DNA of 64,000 nucleotides, taken from NCBI GenBank assembly GCA_023512835.1, contig CM042089.1, positions 48,934,004-48,998,003 of the forward strand, in the 5' to 3' direction. Both the position numbers and the translations under genes were made by a program. Numbering within the stretch: position 1 is the first letter of the stretch; each line of letters opens with the position of its first letter. Shown piece after piece: positions 42,597 to 55,079 of the stretch. Source of the stretch: Taxillus chinensis. Its lineage: Eukaryota > Streptophyta > Magnoliopsida > Santalales > Loranthaceae. Below the pieces are notes generated by a model. The model did not search any database and was not told the origin of the DNA. It saw only the letters and a program-made list of their open reading frames with translations.

Positions 42597-45329
42597 CTAA
42601 GGTACATAAGGCTTACTATACTTGAAGATCATAGTTGCTGCCTTCTCTCTAAGCTCCATTGTCTGCTTCATCGTATAAGTAGTGTGTTGGCTCCACGATT
42701 TGTCCACAGTCAAAAATGACTTGATGAAGTAACAGACAAAGGCCCCGCAGCTATCTCCATCCAGCTGTTGTGGCACTTGCTTCTTGCCCCAGAATATCGC
42801 CTTCAGCTTCTCAGTTGGACCCAAGGGTGTGATGCCCAACTCTTCATATAAACCGGCTTTCTTCACGGCCTGGTCACCTGAGACACAGTGGTTCCCATTG
42901 ATTCTTTCTTACAAAGTGCTCCACTATCGATGAGAATCAATGAGAATCATTTGCTTGGACTGAATCATGAAGACAGCCATCATGAAGTGTGGCGACATGA
43001 TCCGGTACGGAATGAGGATAGTTGAGAGAGTTTTCCATGGCTTGATATCCTCAGCAGTTTCGTCGATGAAGGACTGAATTAGATCCACACTGGGAAGATA
43101 GCCTTCATTCCAACACGGTAGAACTTCAAACAAGTGCCCGTCCTTGTATAGAGATGGAAACAGCCTCATCTCTATTTTAGCAGCCCTCGAGAAGTTGTCA
43201 ATGTCTTCTGTAGTAAAGAGTCCTTTCTCCGAACAAAGAGTCTGAATGTCATCCGGGGAGAAAGGGTACATTTCAGAAAGACATCTTCTCTCAGCAGAAG
43301 ACGCTGCATAGGACTTCATTGCTTTGCGAACACTTCCATCCGCATCAGAAGGGTCAAACGCCGCATATGATGGGAGGAAGGTGTCGGCTGCGGGTGAGGA
43401 GGATGGAGGAGGAGCTGGAGCTGCAGTAGAGGAGCTTGGTTGAGAGAAGCGGCTTCGTTTGGGAATTTGAACTCCCTAAAGCATTGAAGTGGCAGACCGC
43501 TTCTCAGTCCAAGTAGATGGTTGTGGTGCAGAAGGAGCAGACGGATCAGATGACACTTTCTCCCCCGGTTTGGCAGATCGCCGGGAAGCAACGGGAGGAC
43601 GAGCCATCGTGTGCTCCAGGTCCGCAATGGAGGTAGACAATGAATGGACGGACGAGGCAACGAGATCCATTTTCTGCTCCATTGAAGTGGAGGAGTCAGT
43701 GAGAGCGGAGAGGAGTTGGGCGCCGAGGGCATCAACCTTGGCAGCGATGGTGGAAATTTGGGCGCTTTGAGCTTGGGCGTGTCGGTCCAGCTGGGCGGAA
43801 AGCACAGCGTCGGAGTGGACCGTGCCAAAAGAGGCACGCCGAAGGACCAACTCCAGAGCTTTGGAGGACTCCCCCGCATGAATAGGAGCAGGAGTGCGTT
43901 GGGCAGAGGAGTCCGCAGGAGTATCAGCAGCAGCAACAACAGAAGGGGTATCCGGAGCATCAAAGGCATCCGGAGTAGCTGACCCGCTGTGACCAGAAAG
44001 GTCAACCACGGGAATAGCGGCAGCAGGAGAAGAGGGGCCAGCCTTAGTAGGAGAAGGACCCCTGGCGGAATGTGCTGGGCTGGAGGGAGTAGTGAACGCC
44101 ACATCTGGAATGGAGGCCGGCATAAGAAAGCCGTGATCCAAGTTCCAGATGATCATTGTCTCCGGGGATTGGGTATGGCGTGTGTAAAACACCCGGTGAT
44201 CGTTTTCAGGAATGGAGGCAGTGTGGGCAAGGCTAAAACGGAGCCATAGGTCCGTTAAGGTGTCGGCGGAGAGATGGTCAAGGTAATCTCGGGGTTAAGG
44301 TAGGGGAGGCAAAGGGGCTTCCGGAGAAGAGGCCGGGACATCAGCAGTGGCGGCCGCAACAGTGGTATCAACTGCGGCAGCAACAGCGGAGGAGGAGGGA
44401 GTGGGGACATCCGCAGCAGAGGGAGCTGAGGAAATAGCTTTAGGAGCACTGCGCTGAGATGGCCCCGCAACCTCGGATGGGTCGGCACGAACGCTGTGCT
44501 GGGAGGCCCGAGAATGAGAGGGTGCTGCAACGGACCGAATCCGGGAGGATCGGGGTGCAGAACTGACGTCAGGGGCTTGGTTGTCGGAGGGGTCACTAAT
44601 AGAACTGCCTTGTTGTTCCGAGGCAGGGAGTATGCGGAGAGCTGCAGATGGTCGGCGGGCTGTCATGTTCCCATCCGGCGTAAGATAACGAAGGTAATAA
44701 GCCAGAGGAAATGGAACAGCATCATATCGGGCGAAATGGTCCGGATTAAGATGTCGGAAGACAATGCTGAGGATGCACCCGAAGGAACGGTTCTTGGAAC
44801 CATTGTGCAGCAACCGAAACAAGAACATCCCCCAATCCATTGGAAGACCTTCAAAAACGCCGTACATGGCCAAGAGAAGGTCGTACGGAATAGAGTCGAG
44901 GGCGGATGTGCGAGCCAGTAAGCAGCGACTCAAGATGGTCGCCATACATCGATAGCGACCTTGGAAGGATTTCACCTTGTATTCCTTGCCTTTTTGTGTT
45001 CAACCCATAGAAGCCGCCATTGGATCGGCATCTGGGCGCTGTGGTTCACCAAGAGGTAGGTGGAGAGCAGCGCGGAGAACGGCCGGAGTGATGATGATGG
45101 ATTCACCGCGGACATAAGAGGTTATGGAATCGGTGGTGCAACGAATCCGTTGGTAATACTCAATGATGTCGTCGATAAGAAGATCGACGGGATTGGAGAT
45201 CAGGTTGAGTATATGCGAGGCTTCAAGGAGAGGGCGAAGCTGGAAAAACCAATCCGGAGGATTAGAGATAGCATTCCAATCAACCAGATGGCCAGGATTA
45301 ACGCCGGAAAGAGATATTCTGGGTGCCAT
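42597..45329 (-). pseudogene. S2 post-pol ORF with ULP1/C48 peptidase
   Basis: Same architecture as S1. ATG at 45329 (MAPRISLSG), PGHLVDW and LLIDDIIEYYQ in the N-terminal domain, then FGCILSIVFRHL (where S1 has FGRILSIV), an Ala/Pro/Ser-rich middle, a helical segment, and a C-terminal C48 domain. The catalytic His is in SPHFMM (near 42985), Asp in LIDS (near 42930) and Cys in LDGDSCG (near 42745). Lesions are a TGA near 45002, a TAA at 44295 (CAA in S1), a TAG at 43476 (CAG in S1) and a frameshift near 42870-42920. None of these coincides with the S1 lesions, so each copy shows an open frame where the other is broken. A TATA-like TTATATG is about 118 bp upstream of the ATG (45445-45452). Confidence 0.82.
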
Positions 45330-47006
45330 TGCAGATGAAATTTGAAGGACAAGAGGAAAGGTGAGGTCTTGGCGATGGAAGGAGCAACGAGAGGTTTAGG
45401 GATTTGAAATGAGCAATACTCGTGCTGCGCAAGAATGATCAGAACATATAAGACCGAGTCCGCAAATGTAAGCGAGTCTAGGAATTGGCGAGTGAAATAG
45501 GAACCCGCTTGACAGGCTGATGTCATTATGCTGGATATCGATGCCCCTCCGAATGAAACGATGTCGTGGAGACCGCATGACTAAGTAAGTGTAACAGCTG
45601 GTTGCCATCTAGAGAAGTGTGTGTGCATCCCGAGATTTGCATTTAATGAATCATCATGATTCCTCCTCAAAAGCACGCGACATATAGGAAGACTTGGATT
45701 ATCGCAATTAAACTGTGTCAGGAGTCCGGAGGAATGAACCGACAATCATCCGGAGTAAATAATAGTCGAGGAAGAGTATCCGGATGAAAAGTAGACCGTG
45801 TCCGTAGTAGACAGAGTTCGGTGAGAGAGTAAAGTAGATTCCTTTGCAGTCAATAAGTCGAAGAGAAGAGAAGTACCACAACACTTCAAATCCAAGACTA
45901 TGGACTAGATTTATCGATACGGTTGCAAAGAGAATCTGAACCTGTAGCTAAAGAAAAAATGAACTGAAAATACAAAAGCTTAACAGGCAAGGATTAGTAC
46001 GGATTAGGGAAAATAATCAGTGAAAAACGACATAATCCGAACTAATGAGAAACAGAACTTATGCATTCCAGGAGATGTAAGAGACATATACATACGTGAG
46101 AATGAGCAATATTATCGAATCGGGGCATATGTCGGATAACCATACACAAGTTCATATAGGTCAACATAGCGAAACCGTCTTGCTGAACAACGTAGCTAAG
46201 ATTAATTAAAGATCATATGATTTGGCCAATTTAGGATTCATGAGTGAAAAATGTGGAAGCGAACACATGTCAAAAGTAAGCAGGTGATTAGCCGATTAAA
46301 ATGCATGGTTGAAGAAAGAAAATACATCCAAGCATGCCACTTTTCTGACCCTAAACAGCATGTCTAGTCAGATCCGGAAGTAAAAGTTTAGAGGAGGGAG
46401 TATCCGAGACATATTAGGGGTTTATTATTGCTCCCCCGTAGATCATTTAATCCTCTCAATGAAGAGCTCCCCCTCAAATAGACAGCCAGGAAAGAGGTCA
46501 TGAGACATATACGGGGGGTATTACTGAATAATATATAAAGCATTTTCTCCCCCGTAGATTTTGCAATACTCTCGGTTGACATTTCCGGTTTGTAGAATTC
46601 AGCACTGTCTATCTTTTTAGGAAACTATACTTTAGAAGCTGACCAGACTGCGATTGAGTGTTCATCCACCAGGCATTCCGAGCTAACCCATTTCATTTCT
46701 TCAACTATACATGTTAATAGAGTAATCTAAATGAACATGCTGTTGTCATGTGGTGATTAGTGGAAATTAAGATCATGAAACAAGAAAGAGGTAAATCATA
46801 TAAACTTTAATCATGTTAGCTTAAACGACTTCAGTCGGGAAACGCAAGCATCCTCCCAAAATGAAGTTGATATTTATATCAGAAGCATGAAGCCGTTAAT
46901 CAGTAAGTATGATTAGCATTAAAATCAGTATGTATCTTCGACTTTCAATAAAAACACAATGCATGTTCTGATAGTAAGTATACTGTTGGGTAAATTAAAT
47001 GTGAAA
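45330..47006 (-). promoter_or_regulatory. S2 spacer with TATA-like site and internal purine tract
   Basis: Collinear with S1 29146-30827. The purine tract ATTTGAGGGGGAGCT (minus strand) is at 46465-46479, about 540 bp after the pol stop. A second G-run tract is near 46545-46557. No gene is supported. Confidence 0.55.
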
Positions 47007-48395
47007 CTATGCAGAAAAGTCGAGCATACCTAAACGGAAGAGTAGTTCAGAGAATCTTGCATCAGGTAACGGCTTTGTAAAAATGTCGGCCAGTTGATCT
47101 TCAGTAGCAACGTGTTCCAGTGAGATATGACTTTTAAGAACATGTTCACGTATGAAGTGATACCGGACTTCAATATGCTTCGTCTAAGGATGCATGACAG
47201 GATTGTTGCTGATAGCAATAGCGCTAGTGTTGTCGCAGTAAAGTGGAATAGATGACATGTTGAAACCGTAGTCCGTAAGTTGACTTTGCATCCAGAGTAG
47301 TCGTGCGAAGAACTCCCAAGCAGCTATATATTTCGCTTCAAAGAGAGAGGTTCATACGGAATTCTGCTTCTTATTGAACCATGAAATTAATCTATTTCCA
47401 AGAAACTGACATGTACCACTTGTGCTCTTCCTGTCGATGCGACATCCAACGAAGTCGGCATCAGAGTATCCGGATAAGGTGAAGTTGGACTCCTTTGGGT
47501 ACCAGAGTCCCAAATTCATCGTTCCCTTGAGATACCTTAATATCCGTTTAACATGAAGCATATGTGACTCCTTGGGATTCGCCTGGTATCGTGCACAGAT
47601 GCACGTTGCAAACATAATGCCTGGGCGACTTGCTGTAAGATACAGCAAGGATCCGATCATCCCTCTGTAGTTAGTCACATTTACTGATATGCCGTCAACA
47701 TCCGGATCTAACTTGGCACTGACAGGCATGGGAGTTTTGACGGGAGATGAACCTTCCATACCAAACTTCTTAATAAGATCGCGAGTGTACTTAGCTTGGT
47801 TAATGAAGATTCCTTCCTTTAATTGTTTAACTTCTATTCCAAGGAAGTAGGACAGTTCTCCCATCATGCTCATCTCAAACTTGCCTGTCATCAACTTAGC
47901 AAACTCTTCACAAAGCTTCGGATTCGTTGATCCGAAAATGATATCATTCACGTATATTTGTACGATTAGAGTGTGTCCTTTCTCTTTTCGTAGAAATAGG
48001 GTGGTGTCTATCTTCCCTTTTTGGAAGTTGTGAGCAAGTAGGAATTCTGACAGTGTGTCGTACTAGGCTCTTGGAGCTTGCTTCAAACCATATAATGCTT
48101 TTCGAAGCTTGTAGACAAGATGTCCTGCCTTAGGTTCAATGAAGCCGGGAAGTTGTTCAACGTACACCTCCTCTTGAAGATCTCCATTTAGGAATGCGCT
48201 CTTGACGTCCATTTGATAAACTATGAAGTTTTCATATGAAGCATACGCCAGAAACATTCGGATTGCCTCAAGTCTTGCTACCGGAGCAAAGGTCTCATCA
48301 TAATCTATTCCTTCTTCTTGACGATATCCTTTGGCTACCAGTCTGGCTTTATTCCGGATTACTATTCCATCCGTATCAAGCTTGTTCCGGAACAC
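47007..48395 (-). pseudogene. pol: S2 reverse transcriptase and RNase H
   Basis: The RT N-terminal half is at 48063-48395 ([37 protein letters not shown]). After a TAG at about 48063 the catalytic motif reads Y-V-N-D (47943-47954) instead of Y-V-D-D, a G-to-A change that removes a catalytic Asp. The thumb and connection follow ([23 protein letters not shown]). RNase H is broken near 47340 and reads in pieces to the end at 47007. Inactive. Confidence 0.88.
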
Positions 48396-48416
48396 CCATT
48401 TAACGCCAATGACTTG

Positions 48417-49730
48417 CTAAGACTTAGGCTTTGGTACTAAGGTCCACACATTATTTCTCTTAAATTGATTCAGCTCTTCTTGCATGGCTTCTATCCAATT
48501 TGAATCCTGAAGAGCTTCATCTACCACCTTTGGTTCTATTTGAGATAGAAAACACAAGTAAAGACTCATGTTGGAGGTGGCTGCTCTTGTTCTTACACCA
48601 ACAGTAGGATCACCAATCACTTGTTCTGAGGGATGGTTTCGGGTCCATCTGTAATTCTGTGCATGTGATGGATGATCTTGAACAATTTGAAGCTCTTCCA
48701 GATTAGGTGGTTTAGTGGCATCCGCTAGTTGAGCTTCGTCTGGACTAGATGTTTCCGTATTGAAAGGTACGGTTGAACTAGAAGGTTCTTCAACACTGTT
48801 TCTTTCAGTGTTAACTAGTCCGGACGGACTTGAAGGTGCTCCGGAATTTTGGGTATCCGTAGGAGTATATCCGGAGCTAAATGGTAATCCGGAGTCCGAG
48901 TCATCCATAGCATCATCCATATAATTTCTTTGTGCTTCGCTGATGCCACGTGGTTGGTCAAGATGTGTAACAGGAACATTCATAAACTTTGAATAATCGA
49001 TGTTGCTGTCCATGACATGCACTTTAGAACTTGAAGAACCGACTTTTGACCAATCAAGGTTAGTTTCATCAAAGGTCACATGGATAGATTCTTCAACTTT
49101 AAAAAGTTTTCTATTGAAGACCCGATAAGCTTTGCTATGAAATGAGTACCCGACAAAGATCCCATCATCAGATTTTGGTTCAAATTTATTCCGGGATTCT
49201 TTGCCGTTGTTCAGTATATAGCAAGTACACCCAAAGGCTCTGAAATGTGAAATTGAAGGCTTTCGTCCTCTCCACATTTCATAGGGTGTTTTCATGGTAG
49301 ATTTATTTATTAGAGTTCTGTTCTGAACATAGCAGGCAGTGGACATAGCTTCAGCCCATAGACTGAGAGGAAGCATTGCCCCTGCTAACATAGATCTGCC
49401 AGCCTCGACTAAAGTGCGATTCTTGCGCTCAGCTACCCCATTTTGTTGAGGAGTTCTAGGCGCAGAGAAGTCATGCTGTATGCCCTGTTCAGAACAATAT
49501 GATCTCATTTCTGAAAAATCAAATTCTGTACCATGATCACTCCTGATGCACTTTATGCTCAGTCCTTGTGATTTGCTTATCCAGTTGAAAAGATCTATAA
49601 GATGCTCAAAAGTTTGATCCTTTGATTTCAGGAACATCACCCCTGTGTATCTGGTGAAATCATCGATAACCACTAGGGTATATCTCGCACCAGCTAGTGA
49701 CAGAACAGATATAGGACCACATAGGTCCAT
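48417..49730 (-). CDS. pol: S2 integrase core and linker (open segment)
   Basis: 437 codons open from MDLCGPISV. The integrase core has D in MDLCGP, D in IRSDHGTEFDF and E in NGVAERKNRT, all intact. The C-terminal region has TPYEMWRGRKPS and GIFVGYSFHSKAYRVF. A Ser/Thr/Pro-rich linker then leads to the RT start ([13 protein letters not shown]) and a TAG at 48418. The upstream zinc-finger part is separated by a stop near 49929. Confidence 0.88.
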   Translation of the reverse strand: MDLCGPISVLSLAGARYTLVVIDDFTRYTGVMFLKSKDQTFEHLIDLFNWISKSQGLSIKCIRSDHGTEFDFSEMRSYCSEQGIQHDFSAPRTPQQNGVAERKNRTLVEAGRSMLAGAMLPLSLWAEAMSTACYVQNRTLINKSTMKTPYEMWRGRKPSISHFRAFGCTCYILNNGKESRNKFEPKSDDGIFVGYSFHSKAYRVFNRKLFKVEESIHVTFDETNLDWSKVGSSSSKVHVMDSNIDYSKFMNVPVTHLDQPRGISEAQRNYMDDAMDDSDSGLPFSSGYTPTDTQNSGAPSSPSGLVNTERNSVEEPSSSTVPFNTETSSPDEAQLADATKPPNLEELQIVQDHPSHAQNYRWTRNHPSEQVIGDPTVGVRTRAATSNMSLYLCFLSQIEPKVVDEALQDSNWIEAMQEELNQFKRNNVWTLVPKPKS

Positions 49731-49928
49731 ATGAAGAAGTTGTAGAGGAGCAGTTATTGAATTAACTGATTTGCTCTTAAAGCTATGTTTGGTCTGTTTG
49801 CCTAGTTGGCATTCTCGACAGAGAGAGTCTTTGGAGAGCTTGAGTTTTGGTAGACCAGTGACAAGATCAAGTGACGCTAATCTAGACAGAGTCTTAAAGT
49901 TTAAATGTGCATATTCCTTGTGCCATAG

Positions 49929-50700
49929 CTAACTATCTTCATCTGATGCTTTAGTGAGGAAGCATACAGGGTCAGAAGAATTATTTCTTAAGACCACTGA
50001 GTAAATGTCCCCATCTCTTGATCCGGATAACTTAACATCTCCGGATAAGTTTTCTCTTACTGTACAGGTGTTGGACAAAAAGGAAACAGTAAATCCTTTG
50101 TCACATAAATTACTAACACTTAGCAAATTATGCTTTAAACCTTCGACTAGTGCAACTCTAGTGATTGATACACAGCCGTTAGTTAAGGTGCCATACCCGA
50201 CAGTCTTACCTTTGCTGTTGTCGCCATATGAAACGGATGGACCTTGTTTATCATTAACTTCTACAAGCAAAGTCTGATCACCCGTCATATGTCCGGAGCA
50301 TCCACTATCAAGGATCCACTTGCTTTTATTGATCTTTAACTTCAAGTGATCCGGCAATGCATTCCAGAGATGCTCCTGAAAGACAACAGTTTACACTTTT
50401 GGTGCCCAAACTTGTTTCGGGCGGTTAGAGAGAGCCGCAGTATTGTCAACATTTACGGATTTGATTTTGCTAGGACTTTTAGCTCTCCAAGTTGACTTTA
50501 GCTTGTTAGTTTCAGCTACCTCTTTTATTTGGGTTTTCTTGGGAGAGATACTCCTTCGAGGTTTAGATTTTGTTTTGCTCGAAGAACCCTTTTTGTTTAA
50601 CTGATCTTTATTGATATGAAATTGATTACAAAGCCAGTTATCAGATAAACTCCAACATTCATAGTGATAATGACCTATTTTCCTACAGATGGAACAGACA
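49929..50700 (-). pseudogene. pol: S2 second zinc knuckle and aspartic protease
   Basis: CX2CX4HX4C knuckle (CSICRKIGHYHYEC) at about 50654-50696. A basic linker follows, then the protease from about 50357 with KWILDSGCSGHMTGD near 50300 (catalytic D-S-G intact) and LKHNLLSVSNLCDKG near 50120. It ends at a stop near 49929, just before the integrase zinc finger. A stop near 50394 separates knuckle and protease frames. Confidence 0.85.
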
Positions 50701-52569
50701 CTATAATGTGAAGTACAAACAGGGGATACAGGTCTCTTAGATTTTACAGACTTTCTACTCTGTTCCCTGTGGCCTAATCCATTGCGTTTGGGTGACGCGC
50801 TCTTGGCCCTAGATGCATCAGCCTTAGCCTTGTCTTTCTTTTTGGGTGCTACGAGTTTTGGCTTTTAATCGCAGCAGCCTTCCCTTCATCTTTAGTTACG
50901 GGTGCTACCGCTTCGGGAAGTGCAAGAATGACCTTGACTCCACGATCATAAACTATGGTGCCACCTGAAATGAAACCATCCAACGGTTTAGATGTACTAA
51001 CAGGATATAAGTTGGTTAGTTTAGGAGTGAAATCCGGAGGGCACTCAGTAGCTTGAGCTATGGATGTTGATGACTCGGAACCTAGGCCAGGCTTGACTCG
51101 GATGTCGTCAGGATCAGTCCTAAAGGTAGAGGCTATTTCCCCGGATGTTAGCCACTTACGATTTATTTCCTTTTCCTATTCCAGTTCATTTTCGAGTCTT
51201 TTTACTATAACTTTTAGGCCTGAGAGATTGGTATTTAACAAATGATTTTCACCTCTTAGATCGTGATACCAAGCTTCTTTTCCTCTGAAGTCAGTGATAT
51301 CCTTTTCGAGTCTATTAATAGTAAATTCAAGACGTTTATTCTAACTTTCCATATCTTTGTACATTTGAGTAATTATTAGTCTCTCATTCTTTTCATGATC
51401 ACATGCAGTAGTAAGAGATTTTAATTTACTCAGAAGCTCAGAGATAGAAGGTACCTCAGTATTTGCCATGAGGTAGACGTTCGGCTTGGTTGGCTCATCA
51501 TCCGAGGATTCCTCCTCTTCTTCCGAGCCACTCATGTATTTTGTCACGAGCGCCTTCCTCTTGTTCTTGCTGTTGTCTGAGGTGGAGTGGCGAGGAGTTA
51601 CCTTGTCACTTTTCTCAGCCACTTTTGATTTGGACCTGCATTCCTTGGCCCAGTGACCGGTTTTCCCACAGTTGAAGCATTCCTGGGAACTGGACTCCGG
51701 TCGCTCCTTCCTTTGGAAAGATAATGACGAGCGTCTCCTGAACCCTTTTCTACTTTTCCGTAGGAATCGCTCAAAGGATTTGACAAGAAGAGCTATCTCC
51801 TCCTCCTCGTCAGAATCAGAATTCTCGGACACGTCCGTATCATCATTCCTCAGTATGTTTAGACATTCTGTAGCTTTGAGAGCTACCCCCTTTTCTTTCC
51901 AAGCTATTTTCTCATCCCGGTCAGAGTACTTAAACCTGACTTCGTGAGTCCGCAGCTCTCCATATAGTTCTTCAAGGCGAACATACTGCCAGTTCTTGTC
52001 TGATTGCATCTGGAGTTGTTTGGAGTAGTAGTGATCCGGCAAGGAGCGAAAGAACTTGTCATTGATCTGGGATTGAGAACAATGCTCATTGACAGTCTTC
52101 AGCTCAAGAATGAGCTTGCTGAATCTCTGATAGATGCTTTCGAGTGATTCGCCCGGTTTATGATTGAAACTCTCAAAGTTCTGTCTGAGAGTACAGATCA
52201 CGTTCTGCATCTGGGACTAACTCCCCTCATAGAGGATTGTCAGTTTGTCCCAAACAGCTTTTGCTATCGTGCAGCCCTGGACGTCCGTGAAAGCCTCGGA
52301 ATCCAAAGACGATGTAACATATGCCAGAGCCTTTTCACTAGCGCACTGCCAAGCTCTTTCATCGTTGGTAAGTTCAGCATCTGTCTTTGGCCTCCTAACT
52401 CCATGTTCTCCGATAGTCATCGGAATTGGAATCTCCTGATGAAGACATGGCCACATAAGATGATCGTGGCATACCATAAACATCTTCATGCGAGCTTTCC
52501 ACTGGGAGAAAAGCTCAGGTGTGAATTTGGGCAGTTTCGTCAGAGTAAAGCCAGAACTTCGACTAGACA
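50701..52569 (-). pseudogene. gag: S2 gag
   Basis: The first codon at the junction is GTG (52568-52570) in the position of the expected ATG, followed by SSRSSGFTLTKLPKF. The SIRE-type gag core covers 52217-52569 and 51341-52210, split by a stop near 52215. It includes DKLTILYEGS, ESLESIYQRFSKLI and LPDHYYSKQL. The first zinc knuckle CFNCGKTGHWAKEC is at about 51638-51679, followed by an acidic Ser/Glu tail. Another stop at 51340 and a long helical region continue toward 50870. Usual SIRE gag has two knuckles; the second lies downstream near 50675. Confidence 0.87.
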
Positions 52570-53906
52570 CAAAGTTGGAAGTTCAGTCTTTTGATATCCG
52601 CATACAAGATGCTCCTGCACATTGCATGGCCATTGAAGGAAATACTGAAGAAAAACCTTGGTTTGAGGATATCAAACAATACTTGCTTAAACAAGAATAT
52701 CCAGTTGAGGCCTCTGAGTCTTATAAAAGAAATATCCGAAGGTCAGCCTCCAACTATTATCTTGATGGCTCGATTCTGTACAAGAGAAACCATGACATGG
52801 TGTTATTGCGGTGTGTGGCAAAAGAAGAATCAACACAGATAATGAAAGAAGTGCACGAAGGGGAATGTGGTTCACATGCAAACGGACATGCATTAACAAG
52901 ACAAATCATGCGAATGGGCTATTATTGGGTCACCATGGAAAAAGATTGCATTGAATATGTGCACAAATGCCTCAAGTGTCAAATTTATGGCGATATGATC
53001 CAAGTACCGCCGTCCAAACTACACGTGATGGTTTCCCCATGGCCGTTCTCGCTTTGGGGCATTGACGTTATCGGACCAATATCTCCAAAAGCTTCTAATG
53101 GTCATCGTTTCATTTGGGTAGCCATTGATTACTTCACCAAGTGGGTAGAAGCAGCATCATATGCTAATGTCACACAGGCTGTGGTACTTCGATTTATGCG
53201 GAACAACATCATATGCCGAAATGGGCTTCCCGAGCAGATCATAACGGACAATGTTGCCAATTTGAACAGTCGAATGATAGGGAGGTTGTGTGAAACATAC
53301 AAAATTCAACACCGCAACTCAACCCCCTATCGCCCAAAGATGAATGGAGCAGTCGAGGCAGCCAACAAGAACATCAAGAACATTATCAGAAAAATGACGG
53401 AAACATACAAAGATTGGCACGAGAAGCTACCATACGCTTTGCATGCTTATCGTACCTCAATGCGTACATCGACCGGGGCAACTCCATTTTCTTTGGTCTA
53501 TGGCATGGAAGCAGTTCTACCGGTCGACGTGGAGATACCTTCCCTCCGCGTACTTAGAGATACTCCGCTCGAAGAAGCGGAATCGGCCCAAAGTCGTTAT
53601 GAGCAGTTGAATTTAATTGAGGGCAAGCACTTGGCAACAGTTTGCAGAGGACAGCTGTATCAACAAACAATGATGAACAGTTACAATAAAAAGGTGAAGC
53701 CCAGAAGCTTTCAAGAGGGTGATCTTGTCCTTAAGAAGATCTTACCAATTCAACATGACCATAGAGGCAAGTGGACTCCCAATTATGAAGGCCCATATGT
53801 TGTGAAAAAGGCATTCTCGGGAGGCGCATTAATCCTTGCCAACATGGACGGAGACGAGCTTCCTAATCCAGTGAATAGCGACGCCGTCAAAAAGTTTTAT
53901 GCTTAA
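52570..53906 (+). CDS. pol: Ogre integrase (3' part of pol), intact frame
   Basis: The open frame enters from the S2 junction and runs to TAA 53904-53906. I place its Ogre-derived start at the junction, not at the upstream ATG at 52488, which reads antisense S2 gag. It opens in the RNase H-integrase linker (DIRIQDAPAHC). The HHCC finger is at about 52853-52981 (VHEGECGSHANGHA and CLKCQ). The core has D in WGIDVIGP (near 53060), D in IITDNVANLN (near 53245) and E in NGAVEAANKN (near 53350), all present. The C-terminus has SFQEGDLVLKKILP. The frame is clean, so the Ogre copy is relatively young. RT and RNase H are absent upstream. Confidence 0.9.
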
Positions 53907-55079
53907 CTCTCATACCTCCCCACAAGATTCTCATCCCTGTAATGAGCGGACTTGGTGAAAACCCGAAAGGGCACCAAGGGTAAAATACAAAGCTCCAACA
54001 AAAGACAAAAGAGAAAACAAAGGTGGACTTGGTGAAAACCTGAAAGGGCATCAAGGGTAAAATACAAAGCCAACAATAAATCTTGATGGGTGAAATCAGT
54101 TCAGTCAAAAACTGAAAGGATCAGGACCACAACAAATAGGGTCTATTGCAAGCAGTAGAGACAACATCATCCAAAAATAGCGGCTGCAAATAGTGGAAGA
54201 CTTGGTCAAACATGCGGCACACTCGAATCAAATTTGTACATTATACTTTTAAAGACTTGTGATTCTGTTTATCAGATTATAACAATAGGACACTTTTTAT
54301 GATATAAATATGTTTTATGGAATTAAACCAGCAAAAATCTTTTTTATCTCTTTAATCATGTTTCATCGTCTTCATTTCACATTTAAATAGAACATCTTAA
54401 ATCCCCAGTAAGCTCTTCTAGCATTGCCTTATGAGTAGGGCCAAGCTCAAAATCCCCAAACAACTAAAGGCCCCCGACTCGGAGTACTCATATCTCCACA
54501 GAATATCACTATCCCCAGGGAAGCCATCAAGTCAAGCTCCCTAATATGGCAGAGTTCAATTTAACAGATCATGCACAAATAGAACGGACTCTCCAACAAG
54601 TTGAATGTTAGCCAACCTCTCCAACAACGGCCAAACCCTCAATGATACATCACATGGCATTCAACGCATACATCATATTGCATCACATTGTATCATATTT
54701 CACCACAAGTTGAGGTTTATGCATCCCCGCATACATCACATTGCAGTCCATGCATCATTTACATACATTCAGCATACTCTGTGATTTCAGGAACGTTGCC
54801 GTCTCTGAAGATCCTAAGAGCTCATACTCAGCAAGCTTCTCATCAAGCTATCCTAGCTTTCTTTGTTCAACTGTACACCTCTTCCCTTGCAATCTCCCCA
54901 AAGTCTAAACGCATCCTTTTGGCACTTGACAACCTTTTCCCATTTTGGGTCACCTCGTAGAGCGATCTCCTTGAGTGAACTCGTAGAGGGAGCCCAAATT
55001 AGGTTACTTCCCAAACTCACTAATTCCTTAAAGTATTTCCCCAAATACCATTTGATGTCTCCAACATGTCTTCCCAATT
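53907..55079 (+). repeat. Ogre 3' region with a 74-bp direct repeat
   Basis: Starts with two copies of a unit with core GACTTGGTGAAAACC(C/T)GAAAG (about 53949-54000 and 54024-54075), then about 1 kb without a supported ORF. It lies between integrase and the tandem-repeat block. Confidence 0.7.

Larger units (their letters stand above)
41082..52569 (-). mobile_element. S2: SIRE-like Ty1/copia element nested in Ogre, 5' LTR deleted
   Basis: On the minus strand: gag with first zinc knuckle, second zinc knuckle, protease, integrase, RT, RNase H, spacer, post-pol ULP1 ORF, polypurine tract and 3' LTR. The sequence is collinear with S1 from the second knuckle onward. The element breaks off exactly at the gag start codon, where Ogre integrase sequence resumes, so the 5' LTR and leader are gone. 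Confidence 0.92.

Noticed and set aside
52488..52569. N-terminal extension of the Ogre integrase ORF
   Set aside because: These codons read antisense S2 gag. The Ogre-derived sequence begins at about 52570.
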